Source of the DNA: Mycobacterium kubicae
GTDB taxonomy: Bacteria > Actinomycetota > Actinomycetes > Mycobacteriales > Mycobacteriaceae
Reading direction: 5' to 3'
Assembly (NCBI RefSeq): GCF_015689175.1
Contig: NZ_CP065047.1
Span: forward strand, 62,001-126,000
DNA length: 64,000 bases
Within the stretch, counting starts at the first letter, position 1, and each line of letters begins with the position of its first letter. The notes under the pieces were generated by a model. It worked only from the letters and a program-made list of their open reading frames with translations. It did no database searches and was not told where the DNA came from. Position numbers and translations under genes: made by a program. Positions 19,716-28,880 of this stretch are shown here, one piece after another.

Positions 19716-20243
19716 TCAGATCTGTTCGGCACGTTCGGCGGCGATGAGCTCGTTGAGCCACTTGACCTCCCGCTCGCTGGATTCCAGCCCCAGCTGATGC
19801 AGTTGGCGGGTGTAGCGGTCGAACGAATTGCTGGCCCGCGCCACGGCTTCACGCAGACCTTCCCGACGCTCCTCGACCTGGCGGCGCCGGCCCTCGAGGA
19901 TGCGCATCCGTGCCTCGGCCGGAGTGCGGTTGAAAAACGCGAGGTGCACTCCGAAACCGTCGTCGGTGTAGTTGTGCGGCCCGGTGTCGGCCACCAACTC
20001 ACCGAAGCGCCGGCGGCCCTCGTCGGTCAGTTGGTAGACCCGCCGGGCGCGCCGGACGGGGGTTCCGGCAGGGGCGGCATCCTCGGCGATCAAGCCTTCG
20101 TTCTGCATGCGGCGCAGTGCTGGATACAACGAACCGTACGAAAACGCCCGGAACGCTCCGAGCAAGCCAGTCAGCCGCTTCCGCAACTCGTAGCCGTGCA
20201 TGGGCGATTCGATGAGAAGCCCCAGGATGGCGAGCTCAAGCAC
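19716..20243 (-). CDS. PadR-family regulator, Rv0047c homologue
   Basis: A 175-residue PadR protein: N-terminal winged helix (MLELAILGLLIESPMHGYELRKRL, then FSYGSLYPALRRMQNEGLI) and a long C-terminal coiled-coil (VEERREGLREAVARASNSFDRYTRQL) for dimerisation. It directly precedes ino1 on the same strand. Regulation of ino1 is plausible from context but not demonstrated by sequence. Confidence 0.9.
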   Translation of the reverse strand: MLELAILGLLIESPMHGYELRKRLTGLLGAFRAFSYGSLYPALRRMQNEGLIAEDAAPAGTPVRRARRVYQLTDEGRRRFGELVADTGPHNYTDDGFGVHLAFFNRTPAEARMRILEGRRRQVEERREGLREAVARASNSFDRYTRQLHQLGLESSEREVKWLNELIAAERAEQI

Positions 20244-20394
20244 CGATTCACCCCCTTTGCACGATTAGTTACGACGGCTCGACGCCTCGCGTCATCGTAT
20301 CGTCTCGATATATTCGTCACAACACCACCTGCTGTTCGTGCGGTATTCGTCGCAGGGCAGCGGAATAGCCAGCCACGGCTTACCTACACGTCGT

Positions 20395-21291
20395 TCAGGA
20401 CGGATAGTTGACCCGTTTGATGGTGCCGTCGCCGGCGAGCTGGATGTAGCCGCTGCCGTAGTCACTGGACACATAGACGGTCAGCGACAACGAACCCGGC
20501 GCTGTCGGGTCGGTGGCCGGTTCGACGATCAGATAGCTCGATTTGACGTCCGAGGGCTTGATGCCCACCGTTTCCGGAGCGCCCCGCATGATGCCCACGA
20601 CCGTTTTGACGTCGAACTTGCCCAAGTCGACGACGACGGTGTCGGTGCCGCTCTTGGCGTTGCTGCTCGGATCGCCCCAGCCGCCGCGATAGCTGTAGTC
20701 GAGAACCCGACGCTCGTTGGTGGGATCCTGCCGATCCAGCGACGCATAGTCGGGGTAAACGACCAGCCGGTAGCCCATGGTGTCGCCGAACCGTTTGCGC
20801 ATCTGTTCCAAGAGCCCGGTCAGCCCACCGAGGGAATGCAGCTGCTTGGGCGGGGTCAGCACGACAGCCGCCACACCGTCGGGCTTGGCTCCCGGATCGG
20901 AGGTGAAGTCCAGCGGCGAATTGGTGTTGCCGTACAAACCCCAGCCGATGCCGATGCCCAGCAGTACCGTCACGGCGAACGACGCGACCGTCACCCCGAA
21001 CCCGTTGCGTTTGGGCCGCGGTTTGAGGGCAGGTGCCTGGTCGGCGGTGTTCTCCGAGTGCTGCAGGTCCGACACCAGGTCCTGCAGCTCGCCCAGCGTG
21101 ACGGCTCTGGTCGCGGTGCTGACGCGTTCCCGGTGTTCCTCGGAGGAGATCTCGCCGTCGTTGAGCGCGTTGTCGAGCAGCCGGCATGCGTCCTGGCGGT
21201 CGCGGTCCTTCGCGCGAGTCGACGGTGATGCTCCGCGAGCCGTTGCTGAGCCCGACCATTTCGCCACGGGACGATCGTAGAAGTCGTTCAC
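20395..21291 (-). CDS. DUF1707-containing membrane protein, Rv0048c homologue
   Basis: A 298-residue protein. The N-terminal DUF1707-like region is DRDRQDACRLLDNALNDGEISSEEHRERVSTATRA, followed by one transmembrane helix (FGVTVASFAVTVLLGIGIGWGL) and an extracytoplasmic domain rich in beta structure. Function unknown. Start uncertain: GTG at 21291 is selected (VNDFYDRPVAKW); GTG at 21267 or the longer frame to 21327 cannot be excluded. Divergent from the Rv0049 homologue. Confidence 0.82.
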   Translation of the reverse strand: MNDFYDRPVAKWSGSATARGASPSTRAKDRDRQDACRLLDNALNDGEISSEEHRERVSTATRAVTLGELQDLVSDLQHSENTADQAPALKPRPKRNGFGVTVASFAVTVLLGIGIGWGLYGNTNSPLDFTSDPGAKPDGVAAVVLTPPKQLHSLGGLTGLLEQMRKRFGDTMGYRLVVYPDYASLDRQDPTNERRVLDYSYRGGWGDPSSNAKSGTDTVVVDLGKFDVKTVVGIMRGAPETVGIKPSDVKSSYLIVEPATDPTAPGSLSLTVYVSSDYGSGYIQLAGDGTIKRVNYPS

Positions 21292-21379
21292 CCGACGTGA
21301 GCACCCAATACCGGAGTTCACACACAACTACGGCGTCGGTGCGTATCGGCGCCGGGGACGGGGACGTACTCTGGTCAGC

Positions 21380-21802
21380 GTGCGACTGCAGCGACAGGTA
21401 GTGGACTATTCGCTTCGGCGGCGCTCATTGCTGGCCGAGGTGTACTCCGGGCGCACCGGCGTCTCCGAGGTCTGTGACGCCAATCCCTATCTCCTGCGCG
21501 CCGCGAAGTTTCACGGGAAACCGAGCAAGGTGATGTGCCCCATCTGCCGCAAAGAGCAGCTCACGCTGGTGTCGTGGGTGTTCGGTGAGCACTTGGGAGC
21601 GGTGTCCGGTTCGGCGCGCACCGCCGAAGAACTGGTCATGCTCGCTACCCGATTCTCCGAATTCGCCGTCCACGTCGTGGAGGTTTGCCGGACCTGCAGC
21701 TGGAACCACCTGGTCAAGTCCTACGTCCTCGGTGCGGCGCGCCCGCCGAAGGGGACCGGCACACGTACGGCGCGCAACGGCGCCCGAACGGCCAGTGAAT
21801 AA
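21380..21802 (+). CDS. DUF5318 zinc-ribbon-like protein, Rv0049 homologue
   Basis: A 140-residue actinobacterial protein with two CxxC pairs (CPIC near residue 53, CRTC near 108) suggesting a zinc-binding module. It lies upstream of ponA1 in all mycobacteria remembered here. Its stop codon overlaps the ponA1 GTG start by eight bases, so the two are almost certainly co-translated. Molecular role unknown. Confidence 0.88.
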   Translation: MRLQRQVVDYSLRRRSLLAEVYSGRTGVSEVCDANPYLLRAAKFHGKPSKVMCPICRKEQLTLVSWVFGEHLGAVSGSARTAEELVMLATRFSEFAVHVVEVCRTCSWNHLVKSYVLGAARPPKGTGTRTARNGARTASE

Positions 21803-24308
21803 CGAGGGGCGGCGCCACCGGTCGTCCCACGACGCCTCGGACGTCTCGGCGACTGGGGGCGCCAACAGGGATCCCGGCGGTGCTGGCGGCGACGGCCATC
21901 CGCTGCCCGGTCCGCGTCGGCCGGTGCCGCCCGACGATCGGATGACCACGATCTTGCCGCCGGTCACCGACGACCGCGTGCCGCGGCACGCCGACCCGAT
22001 CCAAGCCGTCAAGGCCGCTCTGGATAGTCCCGCGGTTACGCCCCTGCAGCGTGATCCGCTCGAACAGGTCAAGGCCGCCCTCGACGGCCCCGATCAGCCG
22101 CAGCGAGCGGGCAGGGGGCGGCGTCCACCCGGGCCACCCGGTCCACCGGTACCGGGGCCGGCCGGACACCGCTCGCGCCGGCCGAGGCCCAGCTGGTCTC
22201 AGCAGATCAACTGGTTGTGGGTGCGACGCTCGTTGTATCTGAGCGCGGCCGTGCTGATCCTGTTGCCGATCGTCACCTTCACGATGGCTTACTTCATCGT
22301 CGACGTGCCCAGGCCCGGTGACATCCGCACCAACCAGGTCTCGACGATTCTGGCCAGCGACGGCTCGGAGATCGCCAAAATCGTCCCGCCCGAAGGTAAT
22401 CGGGTCGACGTCAACCTCAACCAGGTACCGGTGCACGTCCGCCGAGCGGTCATCGCCGCGGAGGACCGCAACTTCTACTCCAACCCGGGCTTCTCGTTCA
22501 GCGGTTTCGCGCGGGCAGTGCGCAACAACATGTTCGGCGGCGACCTGCAGGGCGGGTCCACCATCACCCAGCAGTACGTGAAGAACGCACTGGTCGGTTC
22601 CGCCCAGCATGGCTGGAGCGGGCTGATGCGCAAGGCCAAAGAGCTGGTGATCGCGACCAAGATGTCGGGGGAGTGGTCCAAAGACGATGTGCTGCAGGCC
22701 TATCTGAACATCATCTACTTCGGCCGCGGTGCCTACGGCATATCCGCGGCGTCCAAGGCCTACTTCGGCAAACCGGTCGAGCAGCTCACGGTCGCCGAGG
22801 GCGCGCTGTTGGCGGCACTGATTCGGCGCCCGTCCACGCTGGACCCGGCCGTCGACCCGCAGGGCGCCGTCGCCCGTTGGAATTGGGTGCTCGACGGCAT
22901 GGTGGAGACCAAGGCGCTGTCCGCCAATGACCGCGCCGCGCAGGTGTTTCCACCGACGGTTTCCCCGGATCAGGCCCGCGCGGAGAACCAGACCAGCGGC
23001 CCCAACGGGCTGATCGAGCGTCAGGTCACCCGAGAGTTGATGGACCTGTTCAACATCGACGAGCAGACCCTCAACACCCAGGGGCTGCAAGTCACCACCA
23101 CCATCGATCCCCAGGCACAACAGGCCGCTGAGAAAGCGGTCGCGAAATACCTCGACGGACAAAACCCCGACATGCGAGCCGCGGCGGTGTCGATCGACCC
23201 GCACAACGGGTCGGTGAAGGCGTACTACGGCGGTTCGAACGCCCAAGGCTTCGACTTCGCCCAGGCGGGTCTGCAGACCGGATCGTCGTTCAAGGTGTTC
23301 GCTTTGGTGGCCGCGCTCGAGCAGGGCATTGGACTGGGCTACCAGGTGGACAGCTCTCCGCTGACGGTCGACGGCATCAAGATCACCAACGTCGAGGGGG
23401 AGGGTTGCGGCACCTGCAACCTCGCCGAGGCCCTCAAGATGTCGCTCAACACGTCGTATTACCGGTTGATGCTCAAGCTCAAGGGTGGACCGCAGGCCGT
23501 AGCCGATGCCGCGCACCGAGCCGGTGTCGCCGAGAGCTTCCCCGGTGTGGCCCACACCCTGTCCGAAGACGGCAACGGCGGGCCGCCCAACAATGGAATT
23601 GTGCTGGGCCAGTACCAGACCCGAGTCGTCGACATGGCTACCGCCTACGCCACCTTGGCCGCATCCGGCATCTATCACCGGCCGCATTTCGTGCAGAAGG
23701 TCGTCAACGCCGAGGGGCAGGTGCTCTTCGACGCCGGCACGTCGGACAACTCCGGGGAACAACGGATCCCCAAGGCGGTGGCCGACAACGTCACCGCCGC
23801 CATGATGCCGATCGCCGCGTACTCACGCGGGCACGCGTTGGCCGGCGGACGCCCGTCGGCGGCGAAGACCGGCACCACCCAGCTCGGCGACACGACCGAG
23901 AACAAGGATGCGTGGATGGTCGGCTACACCCCATCGCTGTCCACGGCGGTGTGGGTGGGCACCGTACAGGGCGATAGGCCACTCGAAACGGCTTCTGGCG
24001 CGGCGGTATACGGATCGGGGCTGCCATCGGACATCTGGAAGGCCACGATGGACGGCGCGCTGAAGGGCACCCAGAACGAGACCTTCCCCAAGCCGACCGA
24101 GATCGGTGGTTATGCGGGTGTGCCCGCGCCGCCGCCACCCCCACCGTCGCCTCCCTCGGTCACCGTCATCCAGCCGACCGTCGAAGTCGCGCCGGGCGTC
24201 ACCATCCCGGTCGGTCCGCCTCAGACCGTCCCGGTCGGGCCGCCGGCTGCGCCGCCCGTGCCGGCGGGCGGACCGCCGCCGTCTGACATTCCCAACCCGC
24301 CCCCGTGA
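21795..24308 (+). CDS. ponA1: Bifunctional class A penicillin-binding protein PonA1
   Basis: An 837-residue peptidoglycan synthase. A Pro-rich cytoplasmic N-terminus is followed by a single membrane helix (SLYLSAAVLILLPIVTFTMAYF), the GT51 transglycosylase (AEDRNFYSNPG with the catalytic Glu near residue 222; GGSTITQQYVKN) and the transpeptidase, with SSFK (Ser near 497), SLN and KTGT near 691. The C-terminal tail is very Pro-rich and probably wall-facing. GTG at 21795 (NNEGRRH) overlaps the Rv0049 stop; the longer open frame reads through the neighbouring gene. Target of beta-lactams. Confidence 0.95.
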   Translation: MNNEGRRHRSSHDASDVSATGGANRDPGGAGGDGHPLPGPRRPVPPDDRMTTILPPVTDDRVPRHADPIQAVKAALDSPAVTPLQRDPLEQVKAALDGPDQPQRAGRGRRPPGPPGPPVPGPAGHRSRRPRPSWSQQINWLWVRRSLYLSAAVLILLPIVTFTMAYFIVDVPRPGDIRTNQVSTILASDGSEIAKIVPPEGNRVDVNLNQVPVHVRRAVIAAEDRNFYSNPGFSFSGFARAVRNNMFGGDLQGGSTITQQYVKNALVGSAQHGWSGLMRKAKELVIATKMSGEWSKDDVLQAYLNIIYFGRGAYGISAASKAYFGKPVEQLTVAEGALLAALIRRPSTLDPAVDPQGAVARWNWVLDGMVETKALSANDRAAQVFPPTVSPDQARAENQTSGPNGLIERQVTRELMDLFNIDEQTLNTQGLQVTTTIDPQAQQAAEKAVAKYLDGQNPDMRAAAVSIDPHNGSVKAYYGGSNAQGFDFAQAGLQTGSSFKVFALVAALEQGIGLGYQVDSSPLTVDGIKITNVEGEGCGTCNLAEALKMSLNTSYYRLMLKLKGGPQAVADAAHRAGVAESFPGVAHTLSEDGNGGPPNNGIVLGQYQTRVVDMATAYATLAASGIYHRPHFVQKVVNAEGQVLFDAGTSDNSGEQRIPKAVADNVTAAMMPIAAYSRGHALAGGRPSAAKTGTTQLGDTTENKDAWMVGYTPSLSTAVWVGTVQGDRPLETASGAAVYGSGLPSDIWKATMDGALKGTQNETFPKPTEIGGYAGVPAPPPPPPSPPSVTVIQPTVEVAPGVTIPVGPPQTVPVGPPAAPPVPAGGPPPSDIPNPPP

Positions 24309-25939
24309 CCGGCACCGAGACGCAGCGAGCGAGTACCTCACCGGGGCCGTTAGCCGCTGACTTGCGCAGTGCCGACAATCGCGATTGCCCGAGCCGCACC
24401 GACGTTCTGGGTGCCGCGTTGGCCGATGTCGTCGGCGGCCCGGTCGGTCGGCACGCGCTGATCGGCCGTACCCGCTTTCTGACGCCGGTCCGGGTGATGT
24501 TCCTGTTCACGCTGGTCTTCCTGGCGCTGGGCTGGTCGACCAAAGCGGCGTGCCTGCAAAGCACCGGCACCGGCCCGGGTGATCAGCGGGTGGCCAACTG
24601 GGACAACCAGCGTGCCTACTACGAGTTGTGCTACTCCGACACGGTCCCGCTTTATGGCGCAGAGTTGTTGAACCAGGGGAAGTTTCCGTACAAGTCGAGC
24701 TGGTTGGAGACCGATAGCTCCGGCACACCGCAGACCCGCTACGACGGTCAGCCCGCGGTGCGGTACATGGAGTATCCGGTGCTGACCGGGCTGTACCAGT
24801 ACGTGTCCATGGCGCTGGCCAAGACTTACACCGCACTGAGCAAGATCTCCCCGTTGCCGGCCGTCGCCGAGGTGGTGATGTTCTTCAACATCGCCGCGTT
24901 CGGGCTGTCGTTGGCCTGGCTGGCCACCGTCTGGGCGACCGCCGGCTTGGCGGGGCGACGCATCTGGGACGCGGCGTTGGTCGCCGCCTCGCCGCTCATG
25001 ATCTTCCAGATCTTCACCAATTTCGACGCACTGGCAACCGCTTTCGCGATGGGCGGCTTGCTGGCCTGGGCGCGGCGCCGACCGGTGCTCGCCGGGGTGC
25101 TGATAGGTCTTGGTGCCGCGGCGAAGCTGTATCCGGCACTGCTTCTGGGCCCGTTGTTGATCCTCGGACTACGGACTGGTCGGCTGGGCAGCGCGGCGCG
25201 CGCCACGCTGGCCACCGCGGTCACCTGGTTGGCGGTGAATCTGCCCGTGATGGTGTTGTATCCGCGGGGGTGGTCGGAATTCTTCCGCCTCAACACCCGC
25301 CGCGGTGACGACATGGACTCGCTCTACAACGTCGTCAAATCGTTCACCGGCTGGCGCGGATTCGATCCAAAGCTCGGCTTCTGGGAGCCGCCGGTGATTT
25401 TGAACACCGTCGTCACCGTGCTGTTCGTATTGTGCTGTGCGGCAATCGCTTACATCGCCTGCACGGCGCCACAGCGGCCCCGGCTGGCGCAGTTGGCGTT
25501 CCTGGTGGTGGCCGCCTTCCTGTTGACCAACAAGGTGTGGAGCCCGCAGTTTTCGCTGTGGCTGGTACCGCTGGCGGTGCTGGCCTTGCCGCACCGACGG
25601 ATTCTGCTGGCCTGGATGACCATCGATGCGCTGGTGTGGGTGCCGCGAATGTATTACCTGTACGGCAACCCCAATCGTTCGTTGCCAGAGCAGTGGTTCA
25701 CCATGACGGTGCTGCTGCGCGATATCGCGGTGATCGCGTTGTGCGCGTTGGTTATTCGCCAGATCTACCGGCCCGACGAGGATTTGGTGCGCTGGCAGGG
25801 CAGAGTCGACGATCCTGCCGGTGGGATCTACGACCGTGCGGCCGACGACGCCTCGGCGGGGTGGCTGCCCGATTGGTTGCGTCCCGCTTCCGCAAGGCGA
25901 CCGGTACCCGCCGAAGCCGTGGCAGCCGCGGGTCCCTGA
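24305..25939 (+). CDS. GT87-like polyprenyl-phosphomannose-dependent mannosyltransferase / membrane protein, Rv0051 homologue
   Basis: A 544-residue polytopic membrane protein with about ten hydrophobic helices. Landmarks of the GT87/DUF2029 glycosyltransferase family include NQGKFPYKSS and RYMEYPVLTGLYQ in the first large loop (after helix 1), and GAAAKLYPALLLGPLLILG in the middle. These enzymes use polyprenyl-phosphate mannose on the outer face; the acceptor is unknown here. GTG at 24305 overlaps the ponA1 stop by four bases (GTGA), making a ponA1-Rv0051-Rv0052 operon. Confidence 0.88.
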   Translation: MTGTETQRASTSPGPLAADLRSADNRDCPSRTDVLGAALADVVGGPVGRHALIGRTRFLTPVRVMFLFTLVFLALGWSTKAACLQSTGTGPGDQRVANWDNQRAYYELCYSDTVPLYGAELLNQGKFPYKSSWLETDSSGTPQTRYDGQPAVRYMEYPVLTGLYQYVSMALAKTYTALSKISPLPAVAEVVMFFNIAAFGLSLAWLATVWATAGLAGRRIWDAALVAASPLMIFQIFTNFDALATAFAMGGLLAWARRRPVLAGVLIGLGAAAKLYPALLLGPLLILGLRTGRLGSAARATLATAVTWLAVNLPVMVLYPRGWSEFFRLNTRRGDDMDSLYNVVKSFTGWRGFDPKLGFWEPPVILNTVVTVLFVLCCAAIAYIACTAPQRPRLAQLAFLVVAAFLLTNKVWSPQFSLWLVPLAVLALPHRRILLAWMTIDALVWVPRMYYLYGNPNRSLPEQWFTMTVLLRDIAVIALCALVIRQIYRPDEDLVRWQGRVDDPAGGIYDRAADDASAGWLPDWLRPASARRPVPAEAVAAAGP

Positions 25940-26577
25940 TGCAGGTTGCGATCCCGCTCTTCCCGCGGTTCACCGCACTGGACGCCATCGGGCCTTACGA
26001 AGTGCTGCAACGGGTTCCGTCGGTCGAGGTGGTGTTCCTGGGCCATCGGCGGGGCGAGGTCCGCACCGAGAACGGGATGCTCGGTGTCTGCTGTGATGCC
26101 ACGTTCGACGAGATCCAGGCACCAGATGTGGTGGTCTTCCCCGGCGGCATCGGAACCCGGGTGCTGCTCGAAGACGAGGTCATCCGCGCGTGGCTGACCG
26201 CCGTACACCCACGCACCACCTTCACCACGTCGGTATGCAGCGGCGCGCTGATGCTTGCCGCCGCCGGCCTGCTCGACGGGCTTACCGCCACCACGCACTG
26301 GGGGGCGGCTGAACTTCTCAACACGTTGGGCGCGCACTACGTGCCCGACCGTGTCGTCGAGCACCTACCCGAACGGATCATCACCGCCGCAGGCGTCTCC
26401 AGCGGCATCGACATGGCCCTGCGGTTGGTGGAGCTGCTGTTCGACCGGGAGGCAGCCCAGGCCAGCCAGCTGCTGATCGAATACGACCCGCAGCCGCCGT
26501 TCGACTCCGGCGCGCTCGCCAAAGCCGACGCGGCCACCAAGGCGAGGGCCGCGGCGTTTCAACGCTCCCGCAAATGA
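25939..26577 (+). CDS. DJ-1/PfpI-family protein, Rv0052 homologue
   Basis: A 212-residue class I glutamine-amidotransferase-like protein. The nucleophile elbow TSVCSGALMLAAAG puts Cys near residue 100, and VVVFPGGIGT supplies the conserved Gly-rich turn. Substrate and catalytic activity are uncertain. ATG at 25939 overlaps the preceding stop (TGATG). Slightly longer than the 187 residues remembered for Rv0052. Confidence 0.9.
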   Translation: MQVAIPLFPRFTALDAIGPYEVLQRVPSVEVVFLGHRRGEVRTENGMLGVCCDATFDEIQAPDVVVFPGGIGTRVLLEDEVIRAWLTAVHPRTTFTTSVCSGALMLAAAGLLDGLTATTHWGAAELLNTLGAHYVPDRVVEHLPERIITAAGVSSGIDMALRLVELLFDREAAQASQLLIEYDPQPPFDSGALAKADAATKARAAAFQRSRK

Positions 26578-26692
26578 CTGATTTTCCAGGTCGGGCCCGC
26601 ATCCGGTAGCCTGGTGCGGTTGCCGACGCAGGCGACCCTCCTGCTACGGACCGCCCGTGGCCGCACAGACCAGAGGAGGTGATGAGGTCCCT

Positions 26693-26983
26693 ATGCGTCC
26701 ATACGAAATCATGGTCATCCTCGACCCCACTCTCGACGAACGCACCGTCGCCCCGTCCCTGGAGACGTTCCTGAACGTCGTCCGCAAAGACGGTGGGACG
26801 GTCGAGAAGGTCGACATCTGGGGCCGGCGCCGGCTGGCGTACGAGATCGCCAAGCACGCCGAAGGCATTTACGTGGTCATCGACCTGAAAGCCGCCCCGG
26901 CGACCGTCTCCGAGCTCGACCGGCAGTTGAGCCTGAACGAGTCGGTGTTGCGCACCAAAGTGATGCGCACCGACAAGCACTAA
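26693..26983 (+). CDS. rpsF: 30S ribosomal protein S6
   Basis: A 96-residue S6 ([37 protein letters not shown]). It pairs with S18 on the 30S platform. ATG at 26693 is chosen over the open frame at 26657 because the canonical protein starts there and GAGGAGGTGATGAGG precedes it. First gene of the rpsF-ssb-rpsR-rplI operon. Confidence 0.97.
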   Translation: MRPYEIMVILDPTLDERTVAPSLETFLNVVRKDGGTVEKVDIWGRRRLAYEIAKHAEGIYVVIDLKAAPATVSELDRQLSLNESVLRTKVMRTDKH

Positions 26984-27050
26984 TTGTCAGCGCTGTCGCT
27001 TAGGCTCGCCGCAGACACGAATCCCTATCGGGCGGACTCAGGAGGAAATT

Positions 27051-27566
27051 ATGGCTGGTGACACCACCATCACCGTCGTGGGAAACCTGACCGCTGATCC
27101 CGAACTACGGTTCACGCCCTCGGGTGCGGCGGTGGCGAACTTCACCGTCGCGTCCACGCCACGCATCTACGACCGACAAAGCGGTGAATGGAAGGACGGC
27201 GAGGCGCTGTTCCTGCGGTGCAACATCTGGCGTGAGGCCGCCGAGAACGTGGCCGAAAGCCTCACTCGTGGCTCGCGGGTGATCGTCACCGGCCGACTCA
27301 AGCAACGGTCCTTCGAAACCCGCGAGGGCGAGAAGCGCACCGTCGTCGAGGTGGAAGTCGAGGAAATCGGGCCGTCGCTGCGCTACGCCACTGCCAAGGT
27401 CAACAAGGCCAGCCGTAGCGGCGGCGGAGGCGGCGGCTTCGGCGGCGGCGGTGGCTCTCGCCAGGGTTCGTCGGCGCCGGCCGGCGGCGGCTCCGGTGAC
27501 GACCCATGGGGCAGCGCCCCGGCGTCGGGCTCCTTCGCCGGTGGTGACGACGAACCGCCCTTCTAA
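27051..27566 (+). CDS. ssb: Single-stranded DNA-binding protein
   Basis: A 171-residue SSB: OB-fold over the first 110 residues ([21 protein letters not shown]), a Gly-rich flexible linker, and the acidic tip DDEPPF that recruits replication and repair partners. AGGAGG precedes ATG. It binds ssDNA as a tetramer. Confidence 0.97.
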   Translation: MAGDTTITVVGNLTADPELRFTPSGAAVANFTVASTPRIYDRQSGEWKDGEALFLRCNIWREAAENVAESLTRGSRVIVTGRLKQRSFETREGEKRTVVEVEVEEIGPSLRYATAKVNKASRSGGGGGGFGGGGGSRQGSSAPAGGGSGDDPWGSAPASGSFAGGDDEPPF

Positions 27567-27604
27567 CTTCCCAACACCATTCAGAAACGGAAAGAAAGAC
27601 ACTC

Positions 27605-27859
27605 ATGGCTAAGTCCACCAAGCGGCGCCCGGCTCCAGAGAAGCCGGTCAAGGCGCGCAAGTGCGTCTTCTGCGCGAAGAAGGACCAAGCGATCGACTAC
27701 AAGGACACCACGTTGCTGCGCACGTACATCAGTGAGCGCGGCAAAATTCGGGCGCGCCGGGTGACCGGTAACTGCGTGCAGCACCAGCGAGACATCGCGA
27801 CCGCGGTGAAGAACGCTCGCGAGGTTGCGCTGCTGCCCTTTACGTCCTCCGCACGCTGA
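27605..27859 (+). CDS. rpsR1: 30S ribosomal protein S18, zinc-motif (C+) form
   Basis: An 84-residue S18 with KCVFC and a later GNC, the Cys pattern of the zinc-binding paralogue. Mycobacteria carry a zinc-independent S18 elsewhere under Zur control; this operon copy is the zinc-replete form. It assembles with S6 on the 30S platform. Confidence 0.96.
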   Translation: MAKSTKRRPAPEKPVKARKCVFCAKKDQAIDYKDTTLLRTYISERGKIRARRVTGNCVQHQRDIATAVKNAREVALLPFTSSAR

Positions 27860-27891
27860 TCGCCTGCGCCGCAACGAAAGACGCATACACA

Positions 27892-28350
27892 ATGAAGCTG
27901 ATACTGACGGCTGACGTCGACCACCTCGGTACCGTCGGCGACACTGTTGAAGTCAAGGACGGTTACGGCCGCAACTACCTGCTACCGCGCGGGTTGGCGA
28001 TCGTCGCCTCCCGGGGCGCCCAGAAGCAGGCCGATGAAATCCGCCGGGCCCGCGAAACCAAGACCGTGCGCGACCGTGAGCACGCCAGCGAGATCAAGAC
28101 CGCGATCGAGGCGCTCGGGTCGGTGGCGCTGCCGGTCAAGACCGCGGGTGACTCCGGCAAGCTATTCGGCTCGGTGACCGCCGGTGATGTCGTCAGCGCC
28201 ATCAAGAAGGCGGGCGGCCCCAACCTCGACAAGCGCATCGTGCGACTGCCCAAATCGCACATCAAGAGCGTGGGCACCCATCCGGTCGTGGTTCACCTGC
28301 ATCCGGAGATCGACGTCGAACTCTCGCTCGACGTCGTCGCAGAAAGCTAA
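27892..28350 (+). CDS. rplI: 50S ribosomal protein L9
   Basis: A 152-residue L9 with the N-terminal domain [36 protein letters not shown], a long connecting helix and a C-terminal RNA-binding domain. Last gene of the ribosomal/ssb operon; a strong hairpin follows its stop. Confidence 0.97.
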   Translation: MKLILTADVDHLGTVGDTVEVKDGYGRNYLLPRGLAIVASRGAQKQADEIRRARETKTVRDREHASEIKTAIEALGSVALPVKTAGDSGKLFGSVTAGDVVSAIKKAGGPNLDKRIVRLPKSHIKSVGTHPVVVHLHPEIDVELSLDVVAES

Positions 28351-28373
28351 CCGGCACTACCTCACCGAGCGGT

Positions 28374-28391
28374 GGCGGCCATCGGGCCGCC
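28374..28391 (+). terminator. Stem-loop after rplI
   Basis: GGCGGCC, loop ATCG, GGCCGCC: a perfect seven-base-pair GC stem 24 bp after the rplI stop. No U-tract follows, as is common for mycobacterial terminators, so termination rather than another role is inferred. Confidence 0.55.
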
Positions 28392-28585
28392 CCGCCGGAT
28401 CGTCCGGCTGCCCTTCAGGTGGCCGTGAGATTAGTTTGCGCGCAGGGTGGGTATCTAGCGCGCTGGCGAACACATTGCAGGTCGGTCCGACGCTACCCGC
28501 GTAACCGGCCCTTAACGTCGTGAAAACGTGGCCGAAAGCCAACACGCCCGACGCAGTAACCCGCCGCGACACGCCGTAGAGATTG

Positions 28586-28670
28586 TTGTCCACACGATCT
28601 ATCTGGCGTTATATGGCGTTCAGCAGCAGTGATGCCACACCCGTTAGCAGCAATCCACAGGTTCTCCACA
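28586..28670 (+). promoter_or_regulatory. Probable DnaA-box cluster upstream of dnaB
   Basis: Two exact matches to the mycobacterial DnaA-box consensus TT(G/C)TCCACA occur: TTGTCCACA at 28586-28594 and TTCTCCACA at 28662-28670. A weaker AATCCACAG at 28652-28660 is adjacent. They lie 211-295 bp before dnaB in the 530-bp non-coding gap 28351-28880, where no convincing gene was found (a 70-codon frame from 28583 has no recognisable features). Confidence 0.55.
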
Positions 28671-28880
28671 CCCCCCTCAACACAGGTGTTCACGCGTATG
28701 CACACTCCATGCACAGCTTCATGAACAGTGACCCCTTGGAGTACTTCCCAGCAACGCTTAACGTCGTCTCCGCGGCAGACGATTCGGGAGATTAGGGCGG
28801 GGTGTCGGAGCCTTGACTTACGCTCTGGATATCGGCAATCGAATGTATGTTCGGTGCTAATTCGGAGGAGGTGAGGGCGC

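Noticed and set aside
20244..20394. PadR operator before the padR-like gene
   Set aside because: AT-rich segments near 20310 are present but no clear ATGT/ACAT inverted repeat could be supported.
21714..23762. 682-codon frame opposite ponA1
   Set aside because: Shadow of ponA1; no domain or ribosome site.
26578..26692. S6:S18-binding leader of rpsF
   Set aside because: The gap is suited to one, but the defining CCG loop structure could not be drawn convincingly by eye.
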